Below are positions 8,968-18,760 of a stretch of 64,000 bases of DNA, one piece after another. Position 1 is the stretch's first letter. The number at the start of each line of letters is the position of its first letter. The translations under genes and the position numbers were made by a program. Origin of the DNA: Chryseotalea sp. WA131a (GTDB lineage: Bacteria; Bacteroidota; Bacteroidia; Cytophagales; Cyclobacteriaceae); assembly GCA_025370075.1 (NCBI GenBank), contig CP073016.1:1984001-2048000 (forward strand), given 5' to 3'. The notes beneath the pieces were generated by a model, which did not search any database, was not told the origin of the DNA, and worked only from the letters and a program-made list of their open reading frames with translations.

Positions 8968-9237
8968 ATGAAAAAGATGAGCTTTACCGAGGCCCAGATT
9001 ATTGGGATACTCAACGAACAGTCACAGCAAGATCAGAAGGTTTCCGAAGTGTGCCGCAAACACGGCATCAGTGAAGCCACGTTTTACAACTGGCGAAGGA
9101 AGTATGTCGGTATGAAGGTGGACGAACTCAAACGGCTTAAGGAGCTTGAGTATGAAAACTCTCGACTGAAAAAGATTGTGGCCAACCAAAGTTTAGAGAT
9201 CGATGCCATTAAAGATTTGCTCACAAAAAAGTTTTAA
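8968..9237 (+). CDS. IS3-family transposase OrfA
   Basis: The 89-residue protein has an N-terminal helix-turn-helix (FTEAQIIGILNEQ, CRKHGISEATFYNWRRKY) and a C-terminal leucine-zipper-like coiled coil. It binds the IS ends. A slippery A-AAA-AAG lies just before the stop (about 9227-9233), and orfB is in the -1 frame, so a -1 frameshifted OrfAB fusion is expected to be the active transposase. Confidence 0.85.
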   Translation: MKKMSFTEAQIIGILNEQSQQDQKVSEVCRKHGISEATFYNWRRKYVGMKVDELKRLKELEYENSRLKKIVANQSLEIDAIKDLLTKKF

Positions 9238-9260
9238 CGCCTGATCAAAAAGAACACGGC

Positions 9261-10043
9261 TTGGAGTATCTGGCAGGCCACTACCAGATGAGCCATGCTC
9301 AGGCGTGTAAGCTGGTGGGGTGTTCGCGCACCAAAAAGTATTACCAAAAGCGAATGCCCGCCAAAGATGCCGTAGTAAAAAAAGCGATAGAGGAAGTTAT
9401 TGGCAGCAGTCGGAAAGGAAGAATGAAAGTGATCAAACTGGTGCAGAAAAAGCACCCCGGGATGGGAGATAGTAAAATTCGCAGGGTGTATGAGAACGAA
9501 GGTTTTTCGTTGAGCAAAAAGCCACGTAAGCGTATCAAGGACAATCCTTCTAATCCTATCTCTATTCCATTAAAAGCCAACCAGGAATGGGCGATGGACT
9601 TTATGAGCGATGCGCTGAGCAATGGGCGAAGGATTAGAACACTTAACATTGTCGATCATTTCAATCGACAGTGCAAAGGCATTGAGGTCGATTTCAACTT
9701 ACCAGCTCGAAGGGTGATTGAAATAGTGGAGTTGGCTATTGAACGTTATGGTAAACCGCTTAAGGTCCGTACTGACAATGGCCCAGAGTTTCGCTCCAAA
9801 CGGTTTCAGTTGTGGATGCAAAACAACCATATAGAATGGAGCCGCATACAGAAAGGAAAGCCACAGCAGAACGCCATCATTGAGCGGTTCAACAAAACGT
9901 ACCGTGAAGATGTACTGGATGCGAATCTATTTCACTCTATTGAACAAGCCAATGAAGTAACTGCTAAATGGGTCGATGATTACAATCATGAAAGGCCACA
10001 TCAATCGCTCAACTATCAAACCCCGATGGCTTATGCAGCGTAA
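9261..10043 (+). CDS. IS3-family transposase OrfB (DDE integrase domain)
   Basis: The rve-type integrase domain shows the DDE triad: D in WAMDFMSD (about residue 112), D in VRTDNGPEF and E in AIIERFNKTYRED. The C-terminus has the family ending YNHERPHQSLNYQTP. The frame is -1 relative to OrfA. Intact as far as can be read. Catalyses cut and strand transfer of the IS. Confidence 0.88.
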   Translation: MEYLAGHYQMSHAQACKLVGCSRTKKYYQKRMPAKDAVVKKAIEEVIGSSRKGRMKVIKLVQKKHPGMGDSKIRRVYENEGFSLSKKPRKRIKDNPSNPISIPLKANQEWAMDFMSDALSNGRRIRTLNIVDHFNRQCKGIEVDFNLPARRVIEIVELAIERYGKPLKVRTDNGPEFRSKRFQLWMQNNHIEWSRIQKGKPQQNAIIERFNKTYREDVLDANLFHSIEQANEVTAKWVDDYNHERPHQSLNYQTPMAYAA

Positions 10044-10225
10044 GGTTTTCTTAAGGCATAAAGCTCTTGGAATGATCCAAAAGAAAAGCCCTGCGCTTCA
10101 GGCAGGGCTTGACCATTCCAGTCGGTTGAACGTAACCCTGGCAGGTTGCTCCTCAGCAGAGCCCGCTTCCGTTTCAGTTCAACTATGCAAAATTCAAAAC
10201 AGTAATCTATATTTACAACCTGTCA

Positions 10226-10401
10226 AAATTCTCAGCCATTTACCGTTCCAATCTGAATATTTAATGAACGGACTTTATAAAATATTTGGTATCGAATCGG
10301 ACAACCTAAGTGAATTTCAACAATCGGACATAGTGGACTGTGAGACTATTGATGGAGAACTTGTTGCAGTTAGACTAATCGAAAGACAAACAAAAATATA
10401 A
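10226..10401 (+). pseudogene. C-terminal remnant of a plus-strand cassette gene
   Basis: About 58 codons in frame (HLPFQSEYLMNGLYKIFGI, IDGELVAVRLIERQTKI) end just before attC 10423-10552. The 5' part is cut off by the IS3 right end. The family is not recognised. It is the first piece of the plus-oriented half of the array. Confidence 0.5.
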
Positions 10402-10422
10402 GTGTGGACATGCGGCAACTAC

Positions 10423-10552
10423 AGCCAACAAAAGCTTATTGCAAGCGGGCGGGACAGTGCGTCATTGCAGTTTGTAGTTCTTTATTTATCTTTATCTTGT
10501 TGGACAGGGCGCAGGTTTTAATTGCCCGCCAGCAATAAGCTAACCGTTGTGG
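10423..10552 (+). other. attC site, type B
   Basis: AGCCAAC, then AAAGCTTATTGCAAGCGGGC, to GCCCGCCAGCAATAAGC and core GTTGTGG; the arms are complementary. The central TTG-N19-TATCTTTA reads toward the next gene at 10592. Confidence 0.85.
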
Positions 10553-10985
10553 GCAATTGGGTGGACACCTTTGACGTTGACGAGTTGACAAATGGATTAT
10601 TTAAAGACCAACTTGAAAGATTTAGGTTTCGAATTTATCATACCTGAAAATATTCGGCTAGATTGTATTGATTTCCAATTTAAGACCAAGGACTGGGGCG
10701 GAGTTAAGTTTGATCAAGGACTTCTGGAGAGTAGCTTTGGAAATAATTTTAAACTAATAAAGACACCAGTTCCTATTTCTCACCTTAGACGACTTCCAAA
10801 ACAATACAGTAAAGACAATTGGGTTTGCATTTCAGTACAAGGAGACGGGCTTGAGATTTACGCAATGAATTTGTTGGGCGAGAGAGAAGAAGAAACTGGA
10901 TTTGCGCTGAAAGACTTAATTGAAAATATTTTAAAATTTAAGGGACATTGGGCAGTTGTTTTTGAGCCTGACTATGATTCCGAAT

Positions 10986-12323
10986 CAATAGTGTCCTAAA
11001 CGTTTGGTCAGGAATTGGGATTAATGGAATCAAGTTCCAAGGTAATGGTTTTTAAAGATTGTCAGAATAGTATCCCCTGTATGGTTATTGGTGTTGATGT
11101 TTGAGGTGGTTCTTCGAAGGGTTTGTCAAGCCAATCTTGCAGGGTTATCTTTACAAAAATGTTCAGCCTTATAAAGGCCACCAAGTTGGACAAATGCCAG
11201 TTGAACTTGGCTATTGCCCTCAAGGCTTTCAGTACCAGAATGGTTATCAAGGCAGTCCATATTTGTATCATCACGGCATTTTCGGTGGTGCCTATAAATG
11301 TTTTGATGTGGAGCAGTTGTTTGATCTCGCGGAAGAATATTTCTATCTGCCAACGGCTTTTGTAGAGTTCGCCAATTGTGGAGGCAGTCCACGAGAGTTG
11401 GTTGGTAATGATTTCTATGGTCTGCCCATTGACATCATCCCAAAGTGCCACCCGTCTTAATTTTTTTGGGTACTTCTCTTTAGAGCCCGTATTCTTTAGT
11501 TCAATGATCTCGTCTTTAAGGATGTTGTTGTGGCGGTTTTCAGGCAACTCGTTTTCTTTTAGGGTAGTGTACTGAAGGTTCCCTTTGTGGCGGATGACAA
11601 AATATACCCCCTTGCTGTCCCAGATGTTGAGCAGGGCGAAGTCGTTATAAAACCGATCGGCCACGATGACACTGCCCTTCAGCAACGGCACATCGTATGC
11701 GCCTTTATTGTCAGCGGTTTTGCCATCGGTAATGTTTACATAGGCCGGCAGATTGCCATCATAATCGAGCAGCGTGTGCATTTTCACTGCGCCTTTCGCG
11801 GTCTTGTACTTGGCCCAGTCGAACAAAGACAGGCAAAGGCTGATGGTGGTGGGGTCCAACAGAAAAATCTTCGACTTGATCTTGAACTTCACTTGCTTAA
11901 AGCGCGCCTGCTGTCCTAAACTTTCCAACAGTGAAAAGTAGTAATCCCTGAAAAGCTCCCAGGGGCGATGCTTGTTCTGGTAGCTGATGGTTGACTTGGA
12001 AGGGGCTTTGCCAATGCCCAGGTGATTGAGATTGCCGGTAGCCGAGCGGAGCCCATTGCTGATATCACGCACCGATTGGCTTTTTGCAAATTGACAAAAC
12101 AACATCGATACCAAATGAGTCCAGCTATTAAAACCTTTGTTGTGCTTATCGGATTGCTTTTCCTCGACCAGTGCAGAAAACTTTCTGCGATCCAGCTTAG
12201 AAATAATTTGGGAGAATAGGGTTATGTTTGACATGGGAAGGGGGATAGTTTTTTTGTGCTCCTCAAAGGTAACTTTGAGTTAAAAAACTTCCCTTCCTTT
12301 TTAAAACGTTTAGGACGCGATTG
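10986..12323 (-). mobile_element. IS4-family insertion sequence, copy 1
   Basis: 1338 bp. The ends CAATAGTGTCCTAAACG and the complement of CAATCGCGTCCTAAACG are inverted repeats with two mismatches. It is flanked by the direct repeat ATTCCGAAT (10977-10985 and 12324-12332; possibly 10 bp). It lies inside the cassette coding region, transcribed opposite to it. Confidence 0.85.
11062..12234 (-). CDS. IS4-family transposase
   Basis: The 390-residue product has a DUF4372-like N-terminus (HLVSMLFCQFAKSQSVRDI) and a DDE catalytic domain: D in FLLDPTTISLCL, D in IVADRFYNDF, and the Y-(2)-R-(3)-E type signature YKSRWQIEIFFREIKQ. It appears complete. It is related to but distinct from the transposase at 14758-15930. 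Confidence 0.85.
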   Translation of the reverse strand: MSNITLFSQIISKLDRRKFSALVEEKQSDKHNKGFNSWTHLVSMLFCQFAKSQSVRDISNGLRSATGNLNHLGIGKAPSKSTISYQNKHRPWELFRDYYFSLLESLGQQARFKQVKFKIKSKIFLLDPTTISLCLSLFDWAKYKTAKGAVKMHTLLDYDGNLPAYVNITDGKTADNKGAYDVPLLKGSVIVADRFYNDFALLNIWDSKGVYFVIRHKGNLQYTTLKENELPENRHNNILKDEIIELKNTGSKEKYPKKLRRVALWDDVNGQTIEIITNQLSWTASTIGELYKSRWQIEIFFREIKQLLHIKTFIGTTENAVMIQIWTALITILVLKALRAIAKFNWHLSNLVAFIRLNIFVKITLQDWLDKPFEEPPQTSTPITIQGILF

Positions 12324-12450
12324 ATTCCGAATTGGAAATTAAACAGGCGACAATTGACGACATACTCGAGAGTATTAAATTTTCGCTGACCATAAAGAAG
12401 AGAGGTTTCTTGTATTACGGAGAATCATAAGGAGCGGGAGTTCCAACTGC

Positions 12451-12581
12451 CCACAACAAAAGCTTGTGGCAAGCGGGCGGGTCTGTGCGTCATTGAAGTT
12501 TGCAGTTCTTTATTTATCTTTATCACGTGGGACAGGACGAAGGTTTTTAGTTGCCCGCCTGCCACAAGCCAAACGTTACCA
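12451..12581 (+). other. attC site, type B
   Basis: CCACAAC, then AAAGCTTGTGGCAAGCGGGC, to GCCCGCCTGCCACAAGCC and core GTTACCA. Central TTG-N19-TATCTTTA points toward the gene at 12601. Confidence 0.85.
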
Positions 12582-12600
12582 CCAATGCAAAAAGACGCTG

Positions 12601-13512
12601 ATGAGTAGACCAACAGTAACAGTTTTAATCGGACTGACTTTATTTTTTAATCCAACGTTTGGGCAGACGTTTAAACAACGGTTTGCTGACCTCGTGTCAA
12701 AACAAGACACAATAGGACAACGACAACTTTTGCAAAAATGGGAAAAGGCCGACAGCAATGACCCCGAACTTTATGTTGCATATTTCAACTTCTATGTAAC
12801 CAAAAGTAAGAAGGACTTCATTGAATTGGGCAATAATCCAAAGGGTGAGAATGTTTTCAAAATCATGGACAAAGACACCTCAAAAAGTGAACCTGTGGGT
12901 TATATGTATGGCAATTCAAATTATGATCCAAAAATAATTCGAAGAGGTTTTGACTATGCCGACAAAGGAATTCTTAAAAATCCGACAAGACTTGATATTC
13001 GCTTTGGAAAAGTTTACATGTTTGGTGAGTTACAGGACTTCAAAGATTTTACAAACGAAATCTTAAAGACAATCGACTACTCAGAAAAAATAAAAAACAA
13101 ATGGACTTGGACTGATAATAAACCGGTGGACGACCCGAAGCAATTTTTGTTAAGCTCAATTCAGACTTATCAATTACAACTCTACAATACAAACAATGAC
13201 GATCTTTTGGACAACATGCGCCAAATTGCAGAGACCATTCTTAAATATTATCCCGACCATGTTGAAAGTCTATCAAATCTTTCAATTGTTTACCTTATCA
13301 AAAAGGAGTACGACAAAGCGTTGACGGCACTTTTGAAAGCGGAGAAATTAGCGCCAACCGACTACATTGTATCAAGCAATATCGCTCAGGCTTACAAGTT
13401 AAAAGCGGACTATAAAAATTCAATAAAGTACTAGGAGCTGACAATTAAATACGGGGACGACCAAGCTAAGAATTACGCAAAGGGACAGATTGAGGAACTC
13501 AAAAAGAAGTGA
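12601..13512 (+). pseudogene. Secreted TPR-type protein with an in-frame TAG
   Basis: A signal peptide (VTVLIGLTLFFNPTFGQ) is followed by an alpha-helical protein with TPR-like repeats near the C-terminus (LSNLSIVYLIKKEYDKALTA, SSNIAQAYKLKADYKNSIKY). A TAG at 13432-13434 stops it, but the same frame continues with the rest of the helix and a Lys-rich end (ELTIKYGDD...EELKKK) to TGA at 13510-13512. It could be a nonsense mutation, an error, or readthrough. The cassette boundaries GTTACCACC/GGTGGTAAC are intact. Confidence 0.65.
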
Positions 13513-13522
13513 GTTGCACTGG

Positions 13523-13649
13523 TGGTAACAATGTATTTGCGCCAGGCGGGTTGACGTGTAGTTCAAAGTTTGTTATCTTTATTCCGTTCGGTGTCGGGGA
13601 CAGGACGCAGTTTCAAATTCCCGCCCGATCGCAAATATTGCCGTTGGTG
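13523..13649 (+). other. attC site, type A variant
   Basis: TGGTAAC, then TGTATTTGCGCCAGGCGGG, to CCCGCCCGATCGCAAATA and core GTTGGTG. The centre has TTG-N20-TATCTTTA directed at the gene at 13711. Confidence 0.85.
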
Positions 13650-13710
13650 GCAAGCCCTGGGACGACCGAGTTAACAAGATGAATTTCGAACAAACTAAAT
13701 ACCCATTAAT

Positions 13711-14511
13711 ATGAAAAGGACAATCAAGAGAATTCTAGCAGTGACGACATTGGCAATTGTTGTTACTTTTTCGGGACTGTTTACAATTGTTTTGTTTCCG
13801 CAACCATTATTTGCTAACAAAGTGGAGCACAAACAATTCTCTGTCTACTCCAATGATAAAATAACCAGCGACATCATTCCTCTTCTGGACAATGCGCTGG
13901 CTCTGGTTGAGAAATCCGAAATTAACGACCCTAACTATAAATACGACATCTTACTTGCTTACAATTCCCTGTTCAATGAACTTGACGACAAGTTATTGGG
14001 ACACGGCCCAACTGCTAGGGGGACTGACAATAACGTAACAATAAAAGTTGAAATTGACGCGAAGAGAGATCTGTTCTTTCCTACTTTTCATGGAAAATGT
14101 CAAGCAAATCTTACAACTCTGTTAGCACATGAAATGATTCATTGCTTGCAGGCAAACAAATATGGAATCTTAAAATTTAATCCACTTAGTCATCCTGAAA
14201 TGTGGAAGCTTGAAGGATATCCTGAATACATTGCACGACAACCAAAACTTACAGCAAGTGATTACAGATTGACAGATGAAATAGACAGGTATATTGAACT
14301 TGAGAGCAAAGCGAGCGACATATGGATTCTAATTGAAGACGGAGCATGCGAAGCTCCGAAATACTATTATAAAGGCAGGTTGATGGTAGAATATCTAATG
14401 GACATAAAGCATTGGTCTTACGACAAGATACTCAGTGACACGACTTCAACAAATTCAGTTTATGCCGACATGCTAAACTGGAGGAATAAAATTAAAGGGC
14501 AAAAAAATTAG
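13711..14511 (+). CDS. Membrane-anchored HEXXH metallopeptidase-like protein
   Basis: A 266-residue protein with one N-terminal membrane segment (about residues 9-30) and then an extracytoplasmic domain. AHEMIHCLQ (HEXXH at 140-144) and EGYPEYIA (about 168-175, a plausible third zinc ligand) suggest a gluzincin-type zinc peptidase. Similar integron- or genome-encoded peptidases are usually uncharacterised, so the substrate is unknown. The start ATG 13711 gives a complete signal anchor. It fills a one-gene cassette from GTTGGTGGC to GCCACCAAC. Confidence 0.65.
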   Translation: MKRTIKRILAVTTLAIVVTFSGLFTIVLFPQPLFANKVEHKQFSVYSNDKITSDIIPLLDNALALVEKSEINDPNYKYDILLAYNSLFNELDDKLLGHGPTARGTDNNVTIKVEIDAKRDLFFPTFHGKCQANLTTLLAHEMIHCLQANKYGILKFNPLSHPEMWKLEGYPEYIARQPKLTASDYRLTDEIDRYIELESKASDIWILIEDGACEAPKYYYKGRLMVEYLMDIKHWSYDKILSDTTSTNSVYADMLNWRNKIKGQKN

Positions 14512-14528
14512 ACTGGACTGGGGCCAGC

Positions 14529-14662
14529 CACCAACACTGTGCTTATGCAATAGCGGGGTGACGTGTTGGCAAGTTCGTTTTGTTTTCTTAAATTTAGTTG
14601 TGCTTGTGGGACAAGGCGCAGTTTCAAAATTCCGCTACTGACATAAGCACAAATCGTTGGTG
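14529..14662 (+). other. attC site, type C
   Basis: CACCAAC, then TGTGCTTATGCAATAGCGGG, to CCGCTACTGACATAAGCACA and core GTTGGTG. The central TTG-N20-TAAATTTAG is another match to the promoter pattern, facing 14682. Confidence 0.85.
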
Positions 14663-14744
14663 GCCATAACATGTACGATAGATGAAGCTTCGACTTTTCT
14701 TAATTGCCATGGGACTGTTTATCGCGACAATTATTATAATGCCT

Positions 14745-16045
14745 CATTAGTGGCCAGTTAAAACAGGTCGAAATTTAATTGAATATAGTTTTGTTCTTTG
14801 ACATCTTGATAATTTGGGTTTGACAGGAGTTCCTTCAAAGGGATTTTGTCGAGCAAGGCAACGCTGAGGATTTGCAATATTTCGTAATTCGAACGGGTTG
14901 ATTTGAGCTTGCTTTTCACGATCACTATTGAACAATAGGTGATGATGGCGGTATAGATTTGAACCTTTACTGCATTAGGTGAAGTTCCCCAAAAGGATTT
15001 CACTTTCAGGTGTTGCTTTATCCATTTGAAGAAAAGTTCGATCTTCCATCGATACTTGTAAAGCAACGCGATGTCTTCTGGGGCAAGCGTAAAATTGTTG
15101 GTAATGAAAACGAACCGTTTTTCTGTTCCCTTGTCGATAAACCTTATCCTGCGAAGAGGCACTGGATATTTCTCTGAAGAATGGAAGCCTTTGAGATTGA
15201 TGGTCTGGTCACAGAGAACACCTTTTTTCTTTTTCACTTTACGTGAACTAACGCGAACAAAATCCAAGTTCTCCTTGGCACGCGTTACAAAGTATGCCCC
15301 GCATTGATTGATCTTAAACAACCTTTTAAAATCTACATATCCTCGATCCAGTACGTAAAAACCGCCTGTTTCGTATTTTAGGACATCCAGGCCATGGACA
15401 TCATGGGTTGCACCATCAGTGATATGGACAAAGCATGGGATGGAAGTTTTTACATCAATGAGGGTATGGATTTTAACAGCCGCTTTTGTTGTGCGGAATT
15501 CAGCCCACCAGAAAACGCTAAGGCATAAATCGATGAGCGTTGAATCAAAGGCGTAAACAGGCCCAGCGATTTCCAAAGTGAAATCAGCATCGGGCAACGA
15601 ACATGATCTTGCCCGATCGATCATCGCGTAAGCAAATTCCTCAAAGATCCTGTAGTCCCTTTGCTCGTTTGCAAGCTGTAGGTTTGACCTGGTCACACTT
15701 TTTCCAAAACCCAAATGGTAGAACTTTGCCTTGTGCGGGATTATGCTGACGAGCAGATCCCGAAGGCTATCCCGTCCACAGAGTTGACCGAACATCATAC
15801 ACATCAGCTGGTTCCAACACGTGAAATGTTTTACATATCGGTTTCCTTTGTAACGGTCCACGCAACGGTCAAATATCCGCGAGGGCAAATAGAGACTTAT
15901 CTGAGAGAAAACATATTTGCCAGAGTACATAAATTCGATTTTTCTCGAATCTACGGCTCAAGTCGTCACCGTCATTTTAAGAGCCTAAACCCTTGTAAAT
16001 CAAGATTTCAAAGAACATTTTAAATGCTTTTAATGGCCACTAATG
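14745..16045 (-). mobile_element. IS4-family insertion sequence, copy 2 (different species from copy 1)
   Basis: 1301 bp. The ends CATTAGTGGCCAGTTAAAA and the complement of CATTAGTGGCCATTAAAA are inverted repeats. It is flanked by the direct repeat ATAATGCCT (14736-14744 and 16046-16054). It splits the signal-anchor gene. Confidence 0.9.
14758..15930 (-). CDS. IS4-family transposase
   Basis: A 390-residue transposase of the same subgroup as 11062-12234 but only distantly similar. It has the N-terminal DUF4372-like part (TCWNQLMCMMFGQLCGRDSLRDL) and DDE motifs: D in YAFDSTLIDLCL, D in YVLDRGYVDFKRL, and YKYRWKIELFFKWIKQ. Apparently intact. Confidence 0.85.
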   Translation of the reverse strand: MYSGKYVFSQISLYLPSRIFDRCVDRYKGNRYVKHFTCWNQLMCMMFGQLCGRDSLRDLLVSIIPHKAKFYHLGFGKSVTRSNLQLANEQRDYRIFEEFAYAMIDRARSCSLPDADFTLEIAGPVYAFDSTLIDLCLSVFWWAEFRTTKAAVKIHTLIDVKTSIPCFVHITDGATHDVHGLDVLKYETGGFYVLDRGYVDFKRLFKINQCGAYFVTRAKENLDFVRVSSRKVKKKKGVLCDQTINLKGFHSSEKYPVPLRRIRFIDKGTEKRFVFITNNFTLAPEDIALLYKYRWKIELFFKWIKQHLKVKSFWGTSPNAVKVQIYTAIITYCSIVIVKSKLKSTRSNYEILQILSVALLDKIPLKELLSNPNYQDVKEQNYIQLNFDLF

Positions 16046-16535
16046 ATAATGCCTATTTATTTTTCATTTAAACACATGGCTGACATACTTGAATTTGACC
16101 ACCCAAGTCAAAACATAGAACATTCGGTTAAAAAGAAAATATTTATTGACAGCTTGTTAGTTTTAAATCCTGACACTATCAGAACAAATAGGACCGAAAA
16201 TATCGGCATCTTGCCAACAACATCGTGGATTGAAAAAAGGGCTTTTTGGAAATCTCAAGTTGTGGACTTGGACTCTCTTGGTTTCTACTCGGACACACTA
16301 GATCTAATAGTCAATTTTGAAAACTATGTGGATGGACAACGCTGGAAACCAAAAAACAATGGGTTCAACATTGCTGAATTTCAAAATATCAATGGCGACA
16401 GACAATCGGTTTATATGGATGACAATATGACTCAACTTGCTTTTAAAATGACTATCAAAGAACTTAAAGACTCAATTAGACTTAAAGGGACTGACGGGCA
16501 AGAAATATTGCTTAGACGAGTGAGGTAGTTACGGC

Positions 16536-16664
16536 CGCCAACAATATATTTGCGCCAGGCGGGGTTGACGTGTGATTCAAAGTTTTGTTATCTTTATTAT
16601 GTTTGGTGTTGGGGACAGCACGTAGTTTCAAAATCCCGCCCGATCGCAAATATTCACGTTAGCG
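16536..16664 (+). other. attC site, type A variant
   Basis: CGCCAAC, then ATATTTGCGCCAGGCGGGG, to CCCGCCCGATCGCAAATA and core GTTAGCG. Central TTG-N21-TATCTTTA. Confidence 0.85.
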
Positions 16665-16696
16665 GGCATTTTCGCGGACGTACCAAACGACAGCTT

Positions 16697-17167
16697 ATGC
16701 AAAGTGACAAATTATATTATCGACTTTTTAAATACGGACTTCTTTTCGTTGGACTCTTAATCCTGGTACTCGCTTTGACATCTTGGTTCATGCCAGATTC
16801 AATGACAATCAATGGCGAAAAAGGAACTAGAGACATTTTCGTAACTTCTATACTTGGACTTTTTGGACTGTTTTTTATCCTGACTTTCATTGCCATTAAG
16901 GACAAGTTTGCAGTTGTAAAACTTGGTAACCAGACAATTCAAATTGAACACCACGGACAAGACGTTGTCGTTAACTGGTTGGACGTAGAAAGCATTTCGC
17001 AAATCCAGTTTGTTCACCCACCACTTTATAAAATTAAAACTAGGGGCAACGAAAGTATTTTATGGTTTAACACAGAACCAAAATACTTTAATATAGCGGG
17101 CTTTGTGACGGACATAAGCGACATGGGAGAATTTATCAAAAAGAAAAAGAAAGAACTGGGTATATGA
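16697..17167 (+). CDS. Small membrane protein with two N-terminal transmembrane helices (cassette copy 1)
   Basis: A 156-residue protein. Helices near residues 12-33 (YGLLFVGLLILVLALTSWF) and 48-66 (FVTSILGLFGLFFILTFIAI) are followed by a ~90-residue soluble domain with a PH-like strand pattern (KFAVVKLGNQTIQIEHHGQDVVV). Function unknown. The start ATG 16697 precedes the first helix by about 10 residues. The whole cassette (GTTAGCGGGC...GCCCGCTAAC) recurs in reverse at 46769-47239, after a different attC. Confidence 0.7.
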   Translation: MQSDKLYYRLFKYGLLFVGLLILVLALTSWFMPDSMTINGEKGTRDIFVTSILGLFGLFFILTFIAIKDKFAVVKLGNQTIQIEHHGQDVVVNWLDVESISQIQFVHPPLYKIKTRGNESILWFNTEPKYFNIAGFVTDISDMGEFIKKKKKELGI

Positions 17168-17188
17168 AAACGCCCGCTAACAAAATGT

Positions 17189-18760
17189 CCTATGTATATA
17201 GGATAGTTGTCAATAGCGAGAAGTAAATTTCTTTTGAAAGCAAGAGGTTGTTTTAGCCCCCTGCCTTCTCAAGTTATTCTGTTGGTCGTTTAAAATTAGT
17301 TTTACGTTTCCATATCTGCAAGTTTTTTTTCATTATCCATTACCAGCATCCTATGAGTAGATACCACAAGGGTTGGCACTACAAGCTTCTTTGATTAAAC
17401 TGATAATTTTATAAACAAACTGCTACATGCTTTGCTGAAGTCAATACTTCGCTGTTTGGGTATGTCACGATGACAAATTTTGTTTTGTAGTCAGCTTGTT
17501 GTACCAGTCAGCCTTTTGGCTGTTAATCTTTGTTTTGTTAAGGCAACGGATAAGTTATTTATTTAATAATTTAATTTTAGACTAATCTATTTAACCACGG
17601 CACATTGATAGGGCTGATTGGTTCGCCACACGCAGCGGATGCGGCTTACCAATTTGCGGGCCACCTTGACGATGGCCGCTTTTCCATTCTTTCCCTTTTT
17701 TACTTGTTCGGTGTAATATAATGCCAGTGCGGGGTCGGTCCGTTTGGCCGTCCAGGCGCACTCAATGAGATCGCTGCGCAATTGGCGGTGCTTTCTAATG
17801 GTTATCCTGCTGCGGATCTCTTTCTCCCCGCTGCTGTGCTCCATGGGCAGCAAGCCTATGAAACTGTTGAGGTGATAAAAACCTTCAAACCGGTTGATGT
17901 CCCCAATCTCGGTGATCAGCGATGCGGCCGTGAGCGGGCCAATGCCGGGCACGGAGCGCAACAAGTAATACAGGTTATTGTATTTCTTGCCCCTCATGAG
18001 CTTTCGGATGGCATTACAGATGCTGAGCATTTGCTTTCGCAGGGCTTCCAATTCGTCCAACTGATAATTTAATGTGACCCTGCTGGCGGGATGTTCAAAT
18101 TCAAGTCCCCGCAGCCAGCGGATGAAATTGAGGCTCCAGTTAGGGTTATCGAAACGGGCAGGGACAATGGTCCCCATGTAATCCAAGAAAGCTTTGATCC
18201 TGTTTTTGCAACGCACCAGGTCAGCCCATAATTTTTTTCGTTGCCTGACCAGTTGGCGGTCAGCTTCTTGTTCTTTATCGGGCACAAAGATGCCCCTTAG
18301 CAAGCCACTGCTCAGGGCTTGGCCAATGCCTCGGGCATCGCGGGCATCGGTTTTATAGACGTTGTCCTTGTGGGTGCTGGGTATATCGGCAGGGTTGACG
18401 ACCAGACAGTCAATGCCCATTTGTTTGAAGTGGCGTTGGATCCAAAAGCCGAACTTTCCACTTTCATAAGCGCAGGTGCAGTGTGCCCCCGGGTAGTTGG
18501 TAGCGAGAAAGTGTTGTAAAGCTTGGGGCTTGGGGGTTGGTGAATGTTGCGGATGAAATGGTCACCAAGGAAAATGGCAGCGTTCCAACTGCGTTTGTGC
18601 ACATCTAATCCAACAAACACTTTTTGGTTTTCGAAATTTGCTTTAACTTTAATCATGGCGTTTAGGGGTTGATATTTGAAACATATATTTTGTAGCCTTC
18701 GCTAATTTAGTGAAGGACTACTTTTCTCCCTAGACGCCTACTTTTTTATAGCATAGAAGC
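17189..18760 (-). mobile_element. IS110-family (IS1111-like) element, copy 1
   Basis: 1572 bp, the same length and sequence pattern as 37602-39173. No clear target duplication. A ~400-bp non-coding region follows the transposase (17189-17586); in IS1111-group elements this is where the bridge RNA is encoded. It is inserted inside an attC site, as known for the IS1111-attC group. Confidence 0.8.
17587..18656 (-). pseudogene. IS110-family DEDD transposase with a frameshift
   Basis: The 5' frame (18656 down) begins with the RuvC-like motif FVGLDVHKRSWNAAIFLG. At about 18540 (CCCCCAAGCCCC) the family sequence moves to another frame, which continues as ALQHFLATNYPGAH... and MGIDCLVVNPADIPSTHKDN, DARDARGIGQAL, then the C-terminal domain LRSVPGIGPLTAASLITEIG. 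The same shift is present in copy 2. It may therefore be a fixed mutation spread by copying, or a programmed frameshift. Without one, the transposase is inactive. Confidence 0.75.

Larger units (their letters stand above)
8915..10225 (+). mobile_element. IS3-family insertion sequence (IS407-like), at the orientation switch
   Basis: Terminal sequences TGAACAGGTTAAAAGTAG (8915) and the complement of TGACAGGTTGTAAATATAG (ending 10225) are imperfect inverted repeats. There is no flanking target duplication. The left flank is a minus-strand cassette gene and the right flank a plus-strand cassette gene, so the element sits on a rearrangement junction. A hairpin near 10087-10112 follows orfB. Confidence 0.7.
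10592..12429 (+). pseudogene. Cassette gene of unknown function interrupted by an IS4 element
   Basis: The 5' part (10592-10985) encodes MDYLKTNLKDLGFEFIIPEN... to EPDYDSE. Removing the IS and one copy of the target duplication continues the frame as LEIKQATIDDILESIK...FLYYGES, stop at 12429, giving a ~165-residue soluble protein. No domain is recognised. The cassette opens with GTTGTGGGCA and closes with TGCCCACAAC. Confidence 0.65.
14682..16528 (+). pseudogene. Membrane-anchored cassette protein interrupted by an IS4 element
   Basis: The 5' part 14682-14744 encodes MKLRLFLIAMGLFIATIIIMP. After removing the IS and one 9-bp duplication the frame continues IYFSFKHMADILEFDHPSQ... to TDGQEILLRRVR, ~182 residues with one N-terminal transmembrane helix. 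No family is recognised. Cassette ends GTTGGTGGCC / GGCCGCCAAC match. Confidence 0.7.

Noticed and set aside
12466..12600. Longer start for the TPR gene at 12466
   Set aside because: The extra residues would be encoded by the attC site; ATG 12601 begins a proper signal peptide.
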